From positions 2,418,001 to 2,482,000 of the forward strand of contig NZ_FNKU01000001.1 in NCBI RefSeq assembly GCF_900100365.1: DNA of 64,000 bases, given 5' to 3'. The DNA is from Pseudomonas cannabina (GTDB lineage Bacteria > Pseudomonadota > Gammaproteobacteria > Pseudomonadales > Pseudomonadaceae). Below the pieces are notes generated by a model, which did not search any database, was not told where the DNA came from, and saw only the letters and a list, made by a program, of their open reading frames with translations. A program made the translations under genes and the position numbers. Of the stretch, positions 18,788-28,638 are shown in pieces; the first letter of the stretch is position 1; the number at the start of each line of letters is the position of its first letter.

Positions 18788-21700
18788 CTATACCGAATAG
18801 AAGGTATGCATGAGACGGTTGCGCCTACCGACGCCGTCGGCCAGAAAACCGATTCGCCGTTTATGGGCATTGCCTTGCTTATCGACCAACAGAACTACCA
18901 GTTCCCCCATCAATTTGTCGCGTGCGGGGTCACCTTCCGGGATGTATTGAAGGCCCCGGAGGCGGTGCAGGCTGATGACCAGTTTGCCGGTCTCGAATAC
19001 GGACATCTTGACGTCAATGTCCAACGACTTAATATCGCCCATCACGTCCTGGAGCGCTTCGTCGAAGTGCACTTTGCTTACATCACCGATAACCGCCGGG
19101 TCGTCAAAGATAACCCCCGTCCAGCTGAACATGACTTCTGCTTCCAGCTCGCTTTCCCAGAGAATGATCGACGTATTGATCACATCACTGTCAGGCTTGG
19201 AGGGCAGAAACTTCAGCGTTTCGAAATTCACCCATTGCTGGGTATCGGGGTTAATGACAGCCAGCGTCCAGTAATCAGTGGTCTCGAACTGGTAATCGAA
19301 ATGCACATCCTCACCAAAGTCCGGAGGCCCACCCGCCGGCGGCTCAACCGGAGGATCTCCGCCATCCCCATGAGCACGCCGCGGAATGAAGGTGTAATTG
19401 CGGGTGTCGAACGTGGGCAAGCGTCGCGGGGTGATTTCAACCTTGCTGTTCACGTCTTCATACAGCACAGATGTCCACCAAAAGCCGGTCGCGTCAGCCT
19501 GAAAGGTCGCGTAGAAGACGCCGACGAAACCGGATTCCGCCCGACTGTGAAGGTAGAAGTCCTGCGCGACTGGCCGTGGCGCATCCAGGCCCGATTCAGT
19601 GCCGAAGACGCCGGCCCCGGACAGCTCGAAACGGTTATGTTGACTGCGCACGCGCCACGCCTGCTTATCGCCCTCGGACATGCCGTCGAGAGGGGGGAGT
19701 ACTGACTCGATATTTTGGCTGGTTTCATCGTCTACCAGACGCATGGAGGCCCTTTCGGTGGGACTCAGCTCGTACTCGATTCCGTTGTCCGGCATCACCT
19801 GGGTCTTGACCTGCAGCCTGATTTGCTGATAACCGTTGGGGTACAGATTACCCTTGGTATTGTCAGGCGATGGCGAGCCAGGGACCGTGATGGTAAACGT
19901 CGACATTTCGGTCCAACTGCCTGCATCGATGACTTCGGATAATTCGATGACGCTATAGCCGCACGCCAGAACCACCCCGTTGTTCACCACTTCACAGCTC
20001 ACCACGCTACTGGCGACAAGCGCCTGGTCGGGCGGCATGAAAAGCCCCTGCCGATCGACGGTGCCAGGCCCGCCCACCACCTTCCAGCGTCGCTCAAGCC
20101 CGGTCAGCAGTGCGCTGTCATCCTGTAACTGCACCGCGACCTTTGGCCGTGCTCTGGGCACGAAAGCCGGCTCGATGCGCAGCATTTGCTGCCCGTTGGC
20201 GATAAGTACTGTGGCGATGCCAAGGTCATTGCCCAACGCCTCTATCTGTTGCACGGCCAGCGCTCTTTTCCCGGACCTGGCATCCGGACTGAAGAGCGCG
20301 CCCTGACCGGCCTCACTCAACCTGCCAAGCTCGGTGCCCAGCAACGCCCAGCTCACCGGGCTGCCGTCGAGTGTGGAAGCCGCCAGCGAGACCGTTTGCA
20401 GCGCAGCCCCCCCTGACACCACCGTTACCCGCGGCGCCAACTCCATGCTGCGTGATACCACACCCACCAGCGCCGAGACCTTGACGACAGCGCCTGACTC
20501 TTCATACGTGGCTGTGATGACCACGCGCAGCGCGTCATGGCCGATCGCCTCAATACCCGCCGCCGTGTAGACGCCGCTGGAAGAGATGCTGCCGCTTCCG
20601 GCAGTCAGGTGGCTTTGAATGCTTAACGCACTCCAACTGGTGGCCGGTATTTCTTCGCCTTGCGGGTTGTACAGGACAAAACGCTGGGTCTGCCCGGCCG
20701 TCAGGGTCGAGAACAGGGGTGTAATACTGGCCTGTGTCGACCGAAGGCCGCCAAACAACAGCAGGTCATCCGGGCGGTGCTGCTCAAGTGGTTCGAATAC
20801 GCGTCCACCGGTGAACTTCAGGCTGTCCGCCACCTGCAGGCGTTCACGCTCGATCATCGACTGAGTCTCCTGCGAGAGCATCAGTACCGTGCCGTAGGTT
20901 GGCTGACCGTCTGCCCCACGATCATCAGGTATCGGATAAACGAAATCATCTGTCGGCGGAAACACGCCTTCGGCGTCGCTATCCTGCGCGTGCATGAACA
21001 GCACAAGCGCGCCATCACCGGTCGTGTCCATGCGCGCATCGCTTGAACGCGGCGCGGCGTGGGTAACAAGCCGCAAGCTGCCTGGAGTCTGAACATGATA
21101 GCGATTGAGCTGTGCCTGCAGCACTGAGAAAACCCGGCGATGAAGCGCAATTTCCTTGAACGCCTCAGCAAAGAAATCCGCCAGTCGCTGGTTGATCGCA
21201 TCATCGACGCCCCCCAGATTACAGGTAACGCCAGCCCCGCCGGCCAGATCGAGCAGCACATGCCCCTCCTCATCCACGAAGAGGTCGACAGTCATCGCCA
21301 GCCTGAAGCCCATGGGCTCGCTGATGATGAAGCTGCCGGACACGGTGGTCGCGCTGCCCTGCGGCTGATGCAAGCCGCTGTAGCGGCCAGACACGATATT
21401 CATCGTGACGAGAACACTGCTGTAACCCGGTGCGTCAGCCACGAACGAGAGTACCGGCACGCCCAGTTCGACCTGCTTCAGACGAACAGTGTCGCCTTGT
21501 CGCTCACCCGCCACGATGTCGCCGTTGAACAACGGCAGGAAGGCCAGATACTGATAGCGCTCGATGTACTGTTGCTCGATATGCCGGTTGAGTTCACTGC
21601 GACTGACCGCCGCGACAGCTCCCCAGCCCTGGGTCAGGGTACCTGCACCCGCGCGCTGCACAATACCGCTCAATGAACGGGGCATTGCATTGTCTGCCAC

Positions 21701-23977
21701 GCTCGCCGCTGGCCCGGTCAATGCCTGCAACACACCGGAGGAGCCACTCAATGGCAGCGGCAGAATCAGGTGCCCGGCCAACACGCCAAGGATGTCCGTA
21801 AGCTCTGCAAACACCACAACGTAGCGTTCGGGTGCTTCTGAGTCGCTGCTGTACACACCCGCGCCGTCTATGGAGCCCGGCCCTTTAATACTCCAGGTGA
21901 CTGGAAGGTCGCGGCCATTGACGATGACTTTCAGCTCGGCACGCTGATCATTGACGCTGACAAGCGTGATGGACAGCATCGGAGGGTGGCGAACGACCAG
22001 TACCTGAATTGACTGGGTGTGCTGATCGTCGCTGACCGTTATTGTGTCCAGGACATAGGTGTTCCCTTCCCCACCCGCACCGGCGACGTAAACCTGCTCA
22101 TGCGGCGCATCGACACTCTCCTCAAGCGTCCCGCTTTCTCCGGCTACCGGATCGACCACCGTCCATTTCAGGGCACTTGCACGCGAACTGCGTGCTGTAA
22201 GCGCTACCCGCTGACCGTGATTACACACCTGAATCAACGGGCTGACGCTGACGCTGCTGGTGAGCACCGTCACCACAGCGGTACTGTCATGCCCCGACAC
22301 CGGGTCCATCGCCTTGATCAGTACACGCTGAAAACCCTGCTTTGCGGGCAGCGCTGCGGGCGCCGTATACCGACCCTGCTTATCGATTTCTCCCAAACCT
22401 TCAGTACCGCCATCCGATGGATCTTCCAGGGTCCAGACGATGCCCGACCGCGCAGGCTGGGTGGTCAATTGCAGCGCTTCTCCGGTAGCGATCAATGCCT
22501 GGTGCCCGGCGATACTGAACGTCGACGCACCGGGATCGATGCGACCGAACACGGCCAGGTCATAAGGCAGACGCTTGAGTACGGGTTGCAACACTTGCTC
22601 GTCAGGCAATAACCAGCCGCCCAGAAAACGCTCGGCGCCGGTGGCATCCAGCGTTTTGCTCAACCCTTGAAGCAAAGCGTGTTTGACGGTGTAGGCCACG
22701 AAACCAATGACCTGCTCCAGCTCCCCGGAACTCAGGCTGTCCAGTGTTCCTGGAACGGCGCTGACTTCATGGTCGAACAGGTAAGGTGTATAAAGATGCC
22801 CTTCCACTGCCTGATCATCCGACCCACCTTCGGTCAGATGAAACTCATGCCTGAGGCTGATGTTGAAGGTAGCGTTGTGCGATTGCCATTCATCGCTGTC
22901 CAGCGCTCTGTAGCGAAAGCCCAGCGTGCAGGGAAATTCCCAGGTCTGCGTGGTCTGGGCGTATTCGAAGTCAATGGTCAGGGGATGCTGGGCGTTGAAA
23001 GCCTGAACGCTGAACGGTTCCGATTCAAAGACGAATTCCGCGCTGCGATATTCTCCAGCCGGAACTGCAAACGTGCCCGCCTGAGCGACCATCCGCTGCA
23101 GCGGTTTATCGTCCGGAACGCTGAAACTGAAGTCAGGCGCTTGCAGCATCTGTATCGCCGCATGGCCAAAGGCAGCACGATGCAGTGCGTGGGAGGAAAA
23201 CACGGCGGTCGCCGAGTACGACTGCTGAGCATCGTTGGGAATCAGGTAACGAAAGTCGGAATCGTCACCCGGAATCCCGCCCGTCACACCGTATTCCATG
23301 GTCATGAACAGCAACAAGGCACCTTTTTTATGGATCGATGCAGCATCGGGGCTTTCAAGCTGTGACCGCACATCGATTCTGCGTACATTGAGCAATTCGT
23401 TGCTTTGCCCGTTGAAAAGACCCAGCCTGAACTGCTGCTCATGATTTTCCGGGTTGCTGAACCAACCCTGAAAAAAGTCGCCGATCTTCTCTCGTTCAGT
23501 AGAGCCGCCCGGAAAATCCAGCGAAAGGTTTTCAGCCAGACCAAGATCCACCACCAGATCCGCGCTTTGACTATTCAGTTCCAGGTCGAAGTCCAGGCCC
23601 GGCGCGTTCAGCGGATCGTAGACAGCGATTCTTTTAACATGGTGCTGTCCTTGGGCGCTCTCTACCAAGGTGTGCAAACCGGCGATAACCGGAATGCGCC
23701 AGGCCAGCAGGGAATGCTCCAGAGCACTGTGCTTGAACGACAAGGCTGGCGCCCCGAGAACACAGCCCGAGAAAAAATGGGAATCATGCGTATCGGGAAT
23801 CGTGATACTTCCGTCCGGCACCGGATGCGACAGCCCCTGAGCCAGGCCCTGTTGGTAAACACGCTCGATAAGCTCGTTGACCTTGTCGCCATCCAGAGCA
23901 ACGATCGCGTCCCAGCCTCTGAGACGCGTGGTATTTTTCATCCATGCCAGCAGACTTTCCGCTGAATAACCAGCCAT
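18788..23977 (-). CDS. P47/TULIP-like and Ig-like multidomain protein (two P47-like modules)
   Basis: A 1729-aa protein. Residues about 1-480 and 775-1080 are two diverged copies of one module. Copy 1 shows RGWDAIVALDGDKVNELIE, then GALLLFMTMEYGVTGG and FRYLIPND; copy 2 shows QGWGAVAAVSRSELNRHIE, then GALVLFMHAQDSDAEG and FVYPIPDD. These resemble the N-terminal GWDIV..VN motif and later region of clostridial P47, a TULIP-fold protein of botulinum neurotoxin clusters whose Pfam family also includes Pseudomonas proteins (from memory, not searched). Ig-like beta domains follow each module. The last 350 residues are another beta region with a proline-rich linker. No signal peptide. I chose the Met at 23977, preceded by AGGAGGTGATGTC. 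Function is unproven; lipid binding or a toxin-accessory role are possibilities. Confidence 0.7.
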   Translation of the reverse strand: MAGYSAESLLAWMKNTTRLRGWDAIVALDGDKVNELIERVYQQGLAQGLSHPVPDGSITIPDTHDSHFFSGCVLGAPALSFKHSALEHSLLAWRIPVIAGLHTLVESAQGQHHVKRIAVYDPLNAPGLDFDLELNSQSADLVVDLGLAENLSLDFPGGSTEREKIGDFFQGWFSNPENHEQQFRLGLFNGQSNELLNVRRIDVRSQLESPDAASIHKKGALLLFMTMEYGVTGGIPGDDSDFRYLIPNDAQQSYSATAVFSSHALHRAAFGHAAIQMLQAPDFSFSVPDDKPLQRMVAQAGTFAVPAGEYRSAEFVFESEPFSVQAFNAQHPLTIDFEYAQTTQTWEFPCTLGFRYRALDSDEWQSHNATFNISLRHEFHLTEGGSDDQAVEGHLYTPYLFDHEVSAVPGTLDSLSSGELEQVIGFVAYTVKHALLQGLSKTLDATGAERFLGGWLLPDEQVLQPVLKRLPYDLAVFGRIDPGASTFSIAGHQALIATGEALQLTTQPARSGIVWTLEDPSDGGTEGLGEIDKQGRYTAPAALPAKQGFQRVLIKAMDPVSGHDSTAVVTVLTSSVSVSPLIQVCNHGQRVALTARSSRASALKWTVVDPVAGESGTLEESVDAPHEQVYVAGAGGEGNTYVLDTITVSDDQHTQSIQVLVVRHPPMLSITLVSVNDQRAELKVIVNGRDLPVTWSIKGPGSIDGAGVYSSDSEAPERYVVVFAELTDILGVLAGHLILPLPLSGSSGVLQALTGPAASVADNAMPRSLSGIVQRAGAGTLTQGWGAVAAVSRSELNRHIEQQYIERYQYLAFLPLFNGDIVAGERQGDTVRLKQVELGVPVLSFVADAPGYSSVLVTMNIVSGRYSGLHQPQGSATTVSGSFIISEPMGFRLAMTVDLFVDEEGHVLLDLAGGAGVTCNLGGVDDAINQRLADFFAEAFKEIALHRRVFSVLQAQLNRYHVQTPGSLRLVTHAAPRSSDARMDTTGDGALVLFMHAQDSDAEGVFPPTDDFVYPIPDDRGADGQPTYGTVLMLSQETQSMIERERLQVADSLKFTGGRVFEPLEQHRPDDLLLFGGLRSTQASITPLFSTLTAGQTQRFVLYNPQGEEIPATSWSALSIQSHLTAGSGSISSSGVYTAAGIEAIGHDALRVVITATYEESGAVVKVSALVGVVSRSMELAPRVTVVSGGAALQTVSLAASTLDGSPVSWALLGTELGRLSEAGQGALFSPDARSGKRALAVQQIEALGNDLGIATVLIANGQQMLRIEPAFVPRARPKVAVQLQDDSALLTGLERRWKVVGGPGTVDRQGLFMPPDQALVASSVVSCEVVNNGVVLACGYSVIELSEVIDAGSWTEMSTFTITVPGSPSPDNTKGNLYPNGYQQIRLQVKTQVMPDNGIEYELSPTERASMRLVDDETSQNIESVLPPLDGMSEGDKQAWRVRSQHNRFELSGAGVFGTESGLDAPRPVAQDFYLHSRAESGFVGVFYATFQADATGFWWTSVLYEDVNSKVEITPRRLPTFDTRNYTFIPRRAHGDGGDPPVEPPAGGPPDFGEDVHFDYQFETTDYWTLAVINPDTQQWVNFETLKFLPSKPDSDVINTSIILWESELEAEVMFSWTGVIFDDPAVIGDVSKVHFDEALQDVMGDIKSLDIDVKMSVFETGKLVISLHRLRGLQYIPEGDPARDKLMGELVVLLVDKQGNAHKRRIGFLADGVGRRNRLMHTFYSV

Positions 23978-24026
23978 GACATCACCTCCTGTGATGTTGA
24001 TATACATAAAACCGATGTGCGTTCGG

Positions 24027-26504
24027 TTATGACGCCTGTACTTCTTGGCCCTTCATCAATTGCAGCTCCGTGGCAAACCGGTCCACTGGTAGCGGCAATA
24101 TGATATGCCCCGCTATGACATCAAAGATTGAATGAGGGGCCTCGGCAAAAATCAGCACAAACCGGTCAGTCGACGAGATGTCGGGGGTGTACAGGCCTTC
24201 ACTGATGCTCCCGCTCCCGGCGCCTATTCTCCATTTGACGCCGGCCGGCGTAATGCCATTGGCAAACGCTTGCAGTTGAACCTGATCGGCACGAATGGTC
24301 ACAACGTCCACACGCGTCCCGATTTTCAAAACTTTTACAATGCGCACGACTTTCACAGTTCTCACCACTTGCAGAACTTCAGAAACCTCCACGGTTTTTA
24401 CGACTCTCACCGTTATCAATGGGGTTTGATGCTTTACCAATACCCACGACGAAACACTCGCCTGCCCGCTGGTCACGACTATCTGATCCAGGACATAGTT
24501 TTTGCCGGGCACCTTGTGCGCCGCGACGTAACGGTGATCACCATCAGCCAGTGCACTGCCCTCCAGAACACCGCTTTCGCCGGGAACCGGATCCTTGAGC
24601 GACCAGTGCTTTTCTTCTGTGCCGAGCGAACCCGCCTCGAGTTCCACAATCTGCCCGGCGTCACACACCTGAATCAACGGATTGACGGTGATCGGGTTGG
24701 TCACGATCGTGACCAGTGCCGAACTTTGATAGTTCGAGTTCATGTCAGTGGCCGTCACCCGAACACGCGTGAACGCAAGCTCGGTCAAAGAGGCTTCTGG
24801 CGCGTAATACCGGCCGGTGCCATTGATGGCACCGAAGTTCTGCGCATCGCCCTGCAGACGTTCGACACTCCAGGTCACATTCGCACCCGGCGGTTGAATG
24901 GAGAAAGTGGTGGAACTGTCGACCACCATCAGATGCTCCGCGGGGCTGACGACAAAGTCTGCCCCGGAACTGTTGATGCGGCCGAAGGCGGCTATGTCTC
25001 TGGGCGCACGCAGTACATCAGGCACAATGGCTTCGTTGAAATTGAGATCGATACTGTCCCGGATGAACGAACTGATCGGCACACGAGTAGCGAGTTTGCG
25101 TGCCAGTGCGGCTTTGATGTCGGACTCGAACGGGTCCTTGTTCAGCTTCTCAAAATTGCTTTTTACCGACGCTATTAAAAACAGTAATGAAAAGCTGTTT
25201 GCTGGTGGAGGGTTCTCCACGAAATTCAGGTCATCAATGGTGGTGTTTATCGTGAGACTGGGCGTCAGAACGAGGTCGTTGTTTTCTTCGGCGAAGGTAT
25301 AAATGCACCGTACATCGACCGTGACGACCTTGCTCATGACCAGTAGCGCCCCATGGCCTGGCAACGTAAGCACAACGTTGGGGGTGGCTTTGGACTTCCA
25401 GGTCAGTGCCACCGTGCCATCGCCAATAAGCTCAACAGACAAAGGCGTGCTCCCTGACGCATCAAGCCAGGTCCCGGCTTTGTAAACATTTGCGAAGACA
25501 GCCGTGCCATTGATTTCAATTCCGACATCCTGGCTGCTCGATTCGGACGTTGTCAGGCTGCCAGACGTGGCCGTCGCCTTGATCAAGCGGCCGTCGCCAT
25601 CATGAACAGTGCTGAACACCACATTGTCAATAACCGAAGCAAGGGTCTTGGTCACTTCACCTATGAACAGTGCCGCCTTGAACGTACGCTCCGCACTGAA
25701 CAACACCGTGGCCGAATAATCTTTCCCGACATCATCCGGTATCAGGTATTGGTACTCTACCGGGATGTCGCCGCCTTCCTGACTGCCCTCCAGGCGAATG
25801 AACACCAGCACGGCCCCGTCGCCGTAGTTGGCGGCATGCGGGTCGAGAGGTGCAGCAGGATTGGTCTGGGTGCGCAGTTTAAAAGACTGTGGGTGAATCA
25901 GGTTATTGGTGCCACGCTTGATCACGCCAAGCGTCCATATGCGCTCCTCGTCCGGCAAAGCGTTGAACAGGGCTTTGAAAAAAGCTCCGCCGAGTACCCG
26001 GTCAGCCCTGTCAGCCGCGAAGGTCAGAATGAAATTGTCACTGTCCTTGAGGTCGAGCCTTACCCGGCCATCACTCTGGACAATGCCCGGCACCCTTTCC
26101 AGCGCAAGATCCAGTGTAAGCTTCGGCCCCTGCAGCGCATCGATATGGATAACCCTGTAGGCTTCCCAATTGTCGACGTTATTCTTCATCGTCAATTGAG
26201 TTCCGCCCAGGATCGAACAGGTCAATGTCGCATGCGACTGACCGAGGTTATCGTTCGAGAACGCCAGCCTGGGCGCATCCAGAATGAAGTTGTGAATATT
26301 TTCTTTAAACCCGTCGCTCAGTATCACCTCTCCGCTCACAGGCTTCAGATAGGCGTTCGAGGAAAAACGCGCGATGTACTCCTGAAGCAACAGGTTATTC
26401 ACCTTGCCTCGGGCCATGGCAGCGATGGAATCCCAACCCCACATAACATTATTGTCGGGGTCTTTCATCCACTCGGTCAGGTGGTTCAGCGTGTTATTGG
26501 CCAT
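24027..26504 (-). CDS. P47/TULIP-like and Ig-like protein (one module)
   Basis: An 825-aa paralogue of the first half of the 1729-aa protein downstream. The P47-like module (residues about 1-510) carries WGWDSIAAMARGKVNNLLL, then GAVLVFIRLEGSQEGG and YQYLIPDD. Two Ig-like domains follow with shared landmarks (PLIQVCDAGQIVEL, DPVPGESGVLEG, AGHIILPLPV). Relative to its paralogue it has an extra run of ten three-residue Val/Lys/Arg repeats near residues 699-728. The start overlaps the upstream gene by 19 bases and lacks a strong ribosome site, suggesting coupled translation. No signal peptide. Function unknown. Confidence 0.7.
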   Translation of the reverse strand: MANNTLNHLTEWMKDPDNNVMWGWDSIAAMARGKVNNLLLQEYIARFSSNAYLKPVSGEVILSDGFKENIHNFILDAPRLAFSNDNLGQSHATLTCSILGGTQLTMKNNVDNWEAYRVIHIDALQGPKLTLDLALERVPGIVQSDGRVRLDLKDSDNFILTFAADRADRVLGGAFFKALFNALPDEERIWTLGVIKRGTNNLIHPQSFKLRTQTNPAAPLDPHAANYGDGAVLVFIRLEGSQEGGDIPVEYQYLIPDDVGKDYSATVLFSAERTFKAALFIGEVTKTLASVIDNVVFSTVHDGDGRLIKATATSGSLTTSESSSQDVGIEINGTAVFANVYKAGTWLDASGSTPLSVELIGDGTVALTWKSKATPNVVLTLPGHGALLVMSKVVTVDVRCIYTFAEENNDLVLTPSLTINTTIDDLNFVENPPPANSFSLLFLIASVKSNFEKLNKDPFESDIKAALARKLATRVPISSFIRDSIDLNFNEAIVPDVLRAPRDIAAFGRINSSGADFVVSPAEHLMVVDSSTTFSIQPPGANVTWSVERLQGDAQNFGAINGTGRYYAPEASLTELAFTRVRVTATDMNSNYQSSALVTIVTNPITVNPLIQVCDAGQIVELEAGSLGTEEKHWSLKDPVPGESGVLEGSALADGDHRYVAAHKVPGKNYVLDQIVVTSGQASVSSWVLVKHQTPLITVRVVKTVEVSEVLQVVRTVKVVRIVKVLKIGTRVDVVTIRADQVQLQAFANGITPAGVKWRIGAGSGSISEGLYTPDISSTDRFVLIFAEAPHSIFDVIAGHIILPLPVDRFATELQLMKGQEVQAS
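24321..24410 (-). repeat. Coding repeat, ten 9-base units (Val-Lys-Val type)
   Basis: Within the 825-aa gene, ten consecutive codon triplets encode VRV VKT VEV SEV LQV and VRT VKV VRI VKV LKI. The paralogue at 18788 lacks this stretch at the same alignment point. The pattern suits an extended amphipathic beta strand; the DNA units are degenerate. Confidence 0.7.
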
Positions 26505-28357
26505 GGGGTTACGTCCGTGTATGTGTGGGTCATGCCGGTGGCCGTTGCGTCCTGCGCCAGCCCGTCGGCCTGTAGAGAGTGACCGTCCAGTACGATGAAA
26601 TCGATAGACGGAAACTGTATGTAATTCGCCCCGTCATCAAAGCTGACTTCAACCGTGACGACGTTGGTCAGACTGTTTCTTTGTAGACTTTCCAGGAAAT
26701 CCCTCGGGATGATCACCGACACCTGCATGGCATCGTATTCCGCCTTACTGAGCGGTTCGGCTGCGCCGGTACGTAGCCCGAGCGCTTGTGGCGAACCCGA
26801 CTGAGACAAGCCCGTGGCCTTGATTCGTACCCGTTGTCCGGGTGCCATGTAGGCCCAGGATGCCAGTTCAAGAAGCGCACCTTCTGGTGGCACACAGCCG
26901 AGGTAAAGCAGGGTATCGGCAACGCGTGGTCGCATGATCTGGATATATGGCCAAACAGCGCCCAGGCCTCTGACTTCCAGCTTGAAGACTGGCGAAGTGC
27001 CTGATTGCAACGGTGAAACAACGCTGTAATAGACGCTCACCCACTTGCCCATATTGGCCGGGACCGCTGTGGACGGGATGATGAACAGGCGCGGATTGTC
27101 TGGCGAAGGATCGGCGATAAAGCTGCCCGTGCCTGTATTGCCCTCCCAGTGCATCTGTATCGTGTAGTCGTCGCCGATGAACACATCTTTCGGTATGCGA
27201 ATTTTCACCCCGCTCAGCAGCAACGAGGCATAGATATAGCCCACTACTCCCCAGTCTTCAGAGCTCTCGATGTGGGCGTCGTCGATAACGGGCGCAGGAA
27301 GATCGAGCTGAGGGCTCAGCGTAACCTTGAGCGGCAACGAGCTGGCGGCATGGCCCGGTCGCGCGTACTGATACATCAGCTCGATGTTCTTGCCGTTATT
27401 GGCAGAAAGCCAGGCCTTCGCCAGCGAGAACTGCAGTACGCCACTGTCGATATTGGATATGTCGGCCCTCAAAGTCTGCACCAGCTGATTGCCGCTGGAG
27501 ATGTAAACCACGACATCGTCATCAATCTGCATGCCGAAAGGATCGATCAGCAGGGTGATGCCGCCAGGGAAGGTTTCCGGGTCCAGTGAGCCACCGCTGA
27601 AATCCTTGATCTTCAAGGCCGGCAGTAATGCCAAGGAGGGTGCGATCATGGCCAGCGACTGGGTGACCGAAACCGTTGTCAATGCGGGATCGCCGTACTC
27701 GATGAGGTAGCTCATCAGCGCGAAGCCACCCGTTTCAATTGGCACCAGTTCGTTAGTCGGTATCGACCACTGCAAAGGCTGGCCCACCTCTTCCACGGCC
27801 AATACCCGGGACAGGATAATAGGGAGCGCGAAACTGCCGTCACTGTAATAAAGATCCAGTGTGAGGGTCACTTTGTCGCCCTCGCGCATGGCCAGATACG
27901 GCGGCGTCACGATCGACAGCTCATAAAGTTTCCACAGCAGGCCGGGGTCAAGCTTCAGATCGTGAGACTCTTTGCATTGCGGCACCCCCAGCCCGGCGGC
28001 GGCTGACGGACGTTTGCCGACATAGAAGAACAGACGCAGGGATTCCTCCATGCTGCCTTCGACTATGTACGAGTAAAACACCCAGCCATTGTCAAGCCTC
28101 ATCAGCAACGGGTTACTGATCATCAGCAGCATGCCTTCAGGCTGCAGCCCCACGACCTCGATCAAATCGTTGACGTAGTCGTCCACTTCGCCCAGGGCGC
28201 CGCAACCTCGCCAGTTGGGCATGAACCGATCGCCGTTCTTGATCCCTGGATAATCGATCCAGGTGGTCAGGTCGGCACTGCCCAACTGATCCAGATCGAG
28301 GTAGTTCCCGGGCTGCTGCAGGTCGGGCACCTTGGGGGTGGGGAAATTCAGCGCCAT
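26486..28357 (-). CDS. Beta-module (Ig-like) protein of unknown function
   Basis: A 623-aa acidic, beta-rich protein without signal peptide or membrane segment. The C-terminal half has modules shared with the gene at 39304: RLFIIPSTAVPANMGKWVSV here against RLFNIPSTQIAQHFGKSIPV there, and LLELASWAYMAPGQRVRIKA against RFTLDSWSFMGTDQFLTIEV. The Met at 28357 has AAAGGAG upstream. First gene of the minus-strand cluster beta-module, P47-like, P47-like, lipoprotein, RHS1. It is divergent from RHS2, with about 280 bases of shared upstream region. I do not recognise a named family. Confidence 0.7.
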   Translation of the reverse strand: MALNFPTPKVPDLQQPGNYLDLDQLGSADLTTWIDYPGIKNGDRFMPNWRGCGALGEVDDYVNDLIEVVGLQPEGMLLMISNPLLMRLDNGWVFYSYIVEGSMEESLRLFFYVGKRPSAAAGLGVPQCKESHDLKLDPGLLWKLYELSIVTPPYLAMREGDKVTLTLDLYYSDGSFALPIILSRVLAVEEVGQPLQWSIPTNELVPIETGGFALMSYLIEYGDPALTTVSVTQSLAMIAPSLALLPALKIKDFSGGSLDPETFPGGITLLIDPFGMQIDDDVVVYISSGNQLVQTLRADISNIDSGVLQFSLAKAWLSANNGKNIELMYQYARPGHAASSLPLKVTLSPQLDLPAPVIDDAHIESSEDWGVVGYIYASLLLSGVKIRIPKDVFIGDDYTIQMHWEGNTGTGSFIADPSPDNPRLFIIPSTAVPANMGKWVSVYYSVVSPLQSGTSPVFKLEVRGLGAVWPYIQIMRPRVADTLLYLGCVPPEGALLELASWAYMAPGQRVRIKATGLSQSGSPQALGLRTGAAEPLSKAEYDAMQVSVIIPRDFLESLQRNSLTNVVTVEVSFDDGANYIQFPSIDFIVLDGHSLQADGLAQDATATGMTHTYTDVTPWPITR

Positions 28358-28638
28358 GAGTGAGACTCCTTTCTCGTTTCCGCTGAAATGGGTAGGTCGC
28401 AAGGGTTGACCCTGCAAGTGCGGATAGGACTTTTTTACGCCGATGCCCATCGGTTGCCCACTAGCACTAACGCTAGGTTGTTGCCCGGGTAAGGGCTGTT
28501 AGGGTTAGGCAAGACCTCCAGCCACACGGACGCCTCAGGGAGTTCAGGCTTGGCGGTCGTCAATGACCAGAGCGCAAGGACTGCACAATCGTCAGACACC
28601 GCTGCGCTTGGCACGCATCAATCAGCGAGGTCCGCTCC

